A stretch of 64,000 nucleotides of DNA from assembly GCA_963719885.1 (NCBI GenBank), contig CAVRDP010000002.1, forward strand, positions 124,001 to 188,000. The letters are read 5' to 3'. The notes under the pieces are model-generated. The model was not told where the DNA came from. It was given only the letters and a program-made list of their open reading frames with translations, and ran no database searches. Made by a program: the position numbers and the translations under genes. Position 1 is the stretch's first letter. Every line of letters starts with the position of its first letter. This document shows positions 63,809 through 64,000 of this stretch, piece by piece. This DNA is from JANXQG01 sp963719885. Its GTDB lineage: Bacteria; Planctomycetota; Planctomycetia; Pirellulales; Thermoguttaceae.

Positions 63809-64000
63809 TCATCCCTCACCCTTCGTCTCCTGGAACTGTTCGGCCTCGATGCCCACGAAATCAGGCTTTTTCTGCTCGCACAAGAGCAGCGTTTTGCGGA
63901 CGAGTTGGTCCAGCACGATGTGGTCCAAAATCGCGTCCACGTAAAGCAGTTTGTCCTTGAACAGGTTGAGCGTGCGGCGGGCCTCCACGCGGGACGCCGT
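63809..64000 (-). CDS. Unidentified gene, 3' end only
   Basis: 63 residues in view (RRTLNLFKDKLLYVDAILDH, IVLDQLVRKTLLLCEQKKPD, FVGIEAEQFQETKGEG, stop at 63809). The gene enters from the right edge. The FVGIEAEQFQ block recalls the C-terminal nuclease-like part of phage terminase-like proteins, but too little is present to be sure. Its last codons are read from the TTCATCC repeat, so the normal end is probably cut off by it. Confidence 0.5.
   Translation of the reverse strand, partial: TASRVEARRTLNLFKDKLLYVDAILDHIVLDQLVRKTLLLCEQKKPDFVGIEAEQFQETKGEG

Overview
The window looks like chromosomal DNA of a planctomycete, probably near Pirellulales, and most likely comes from a draft or metagenome assembly. 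The indicators are a PQQ-like propeller protein beside MoxR and DUF58 genes, a DUF11 surface protein, a ThiE with an extra N-terminal domain, a long flagellar cluster containing flbD, and many palindromic repeats. The DNA is GC-rich. No rRNA, tRNA or CRISPR array was seen.

Layout. 1-8.9 kb: partial uvrB, a ParDE-type toxin-antitoxin pair, two small membrane proteins, a decayed nucleotidyltransferase, nagA, a CoA-binding protein with metY, and a Uma2 protein. 9-17 kb: clpC, a TPR membrane protein, thiE, a CYTH protein, a ROK kinase, DUF58 and MoxR. 17.0-18.7 kb: an insertion sequence exactly between moxR and a PQQ-propeller gene (18.7-21.1 kb). 22-46.3 kb: about 24 kb with all genes on the minus strand. 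Transcription runs from right to left: TPR protein, FlgN-like chaperone, histidine kinase, sigma-54 response regulator, flgB, flgC, fliE, fliF, fliG, fliH, fliI, fliJ, a MotE-like protein, fliK, flgD, flgE, flbD, fliL, fliN, fliO, fliP, fliQ, fliR, flhB. 46.6-64 kb: an alpha/beta hydrolase-like protein, a sulfotransferase divergent from a SulP transporter, a secreted protein of unknown function, a URO-D family methyltransferase, a DUF11 protein, a CBS protein, leuD and leuC, a methyltransferase-like gene, a polysaccharide flippase, vapBC, and a rearranged tail.

The genes form a coherent flagellar programme. A kinase/regulator pair of the FlrBC type is encoded just upstream of flgB, and a consensus sigma-54 promoter sits 30 bp before flgB. 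Export, rod, hook, MS-ring and switch genes follow. motA, motB and fliM are missing from the positions they often hold in such clusters.

The most unusual content is a dispersed hairpin family of about 22 bp, with some 41 copies. Its arms change together and keep pairing, its flanks are fixed (GGGC and CG), and all six reading frames are open. Most copies lie in frame inside genes, in linkers and even in a signal peptide. Larger palindromic elements have also entered coding sequence (PQQ protein, flippase, fliG). About 20 apparent single-base frameshifts, many in essential genes such as clpC, leuC and fliP, point to assembly indels more than to gene decay.
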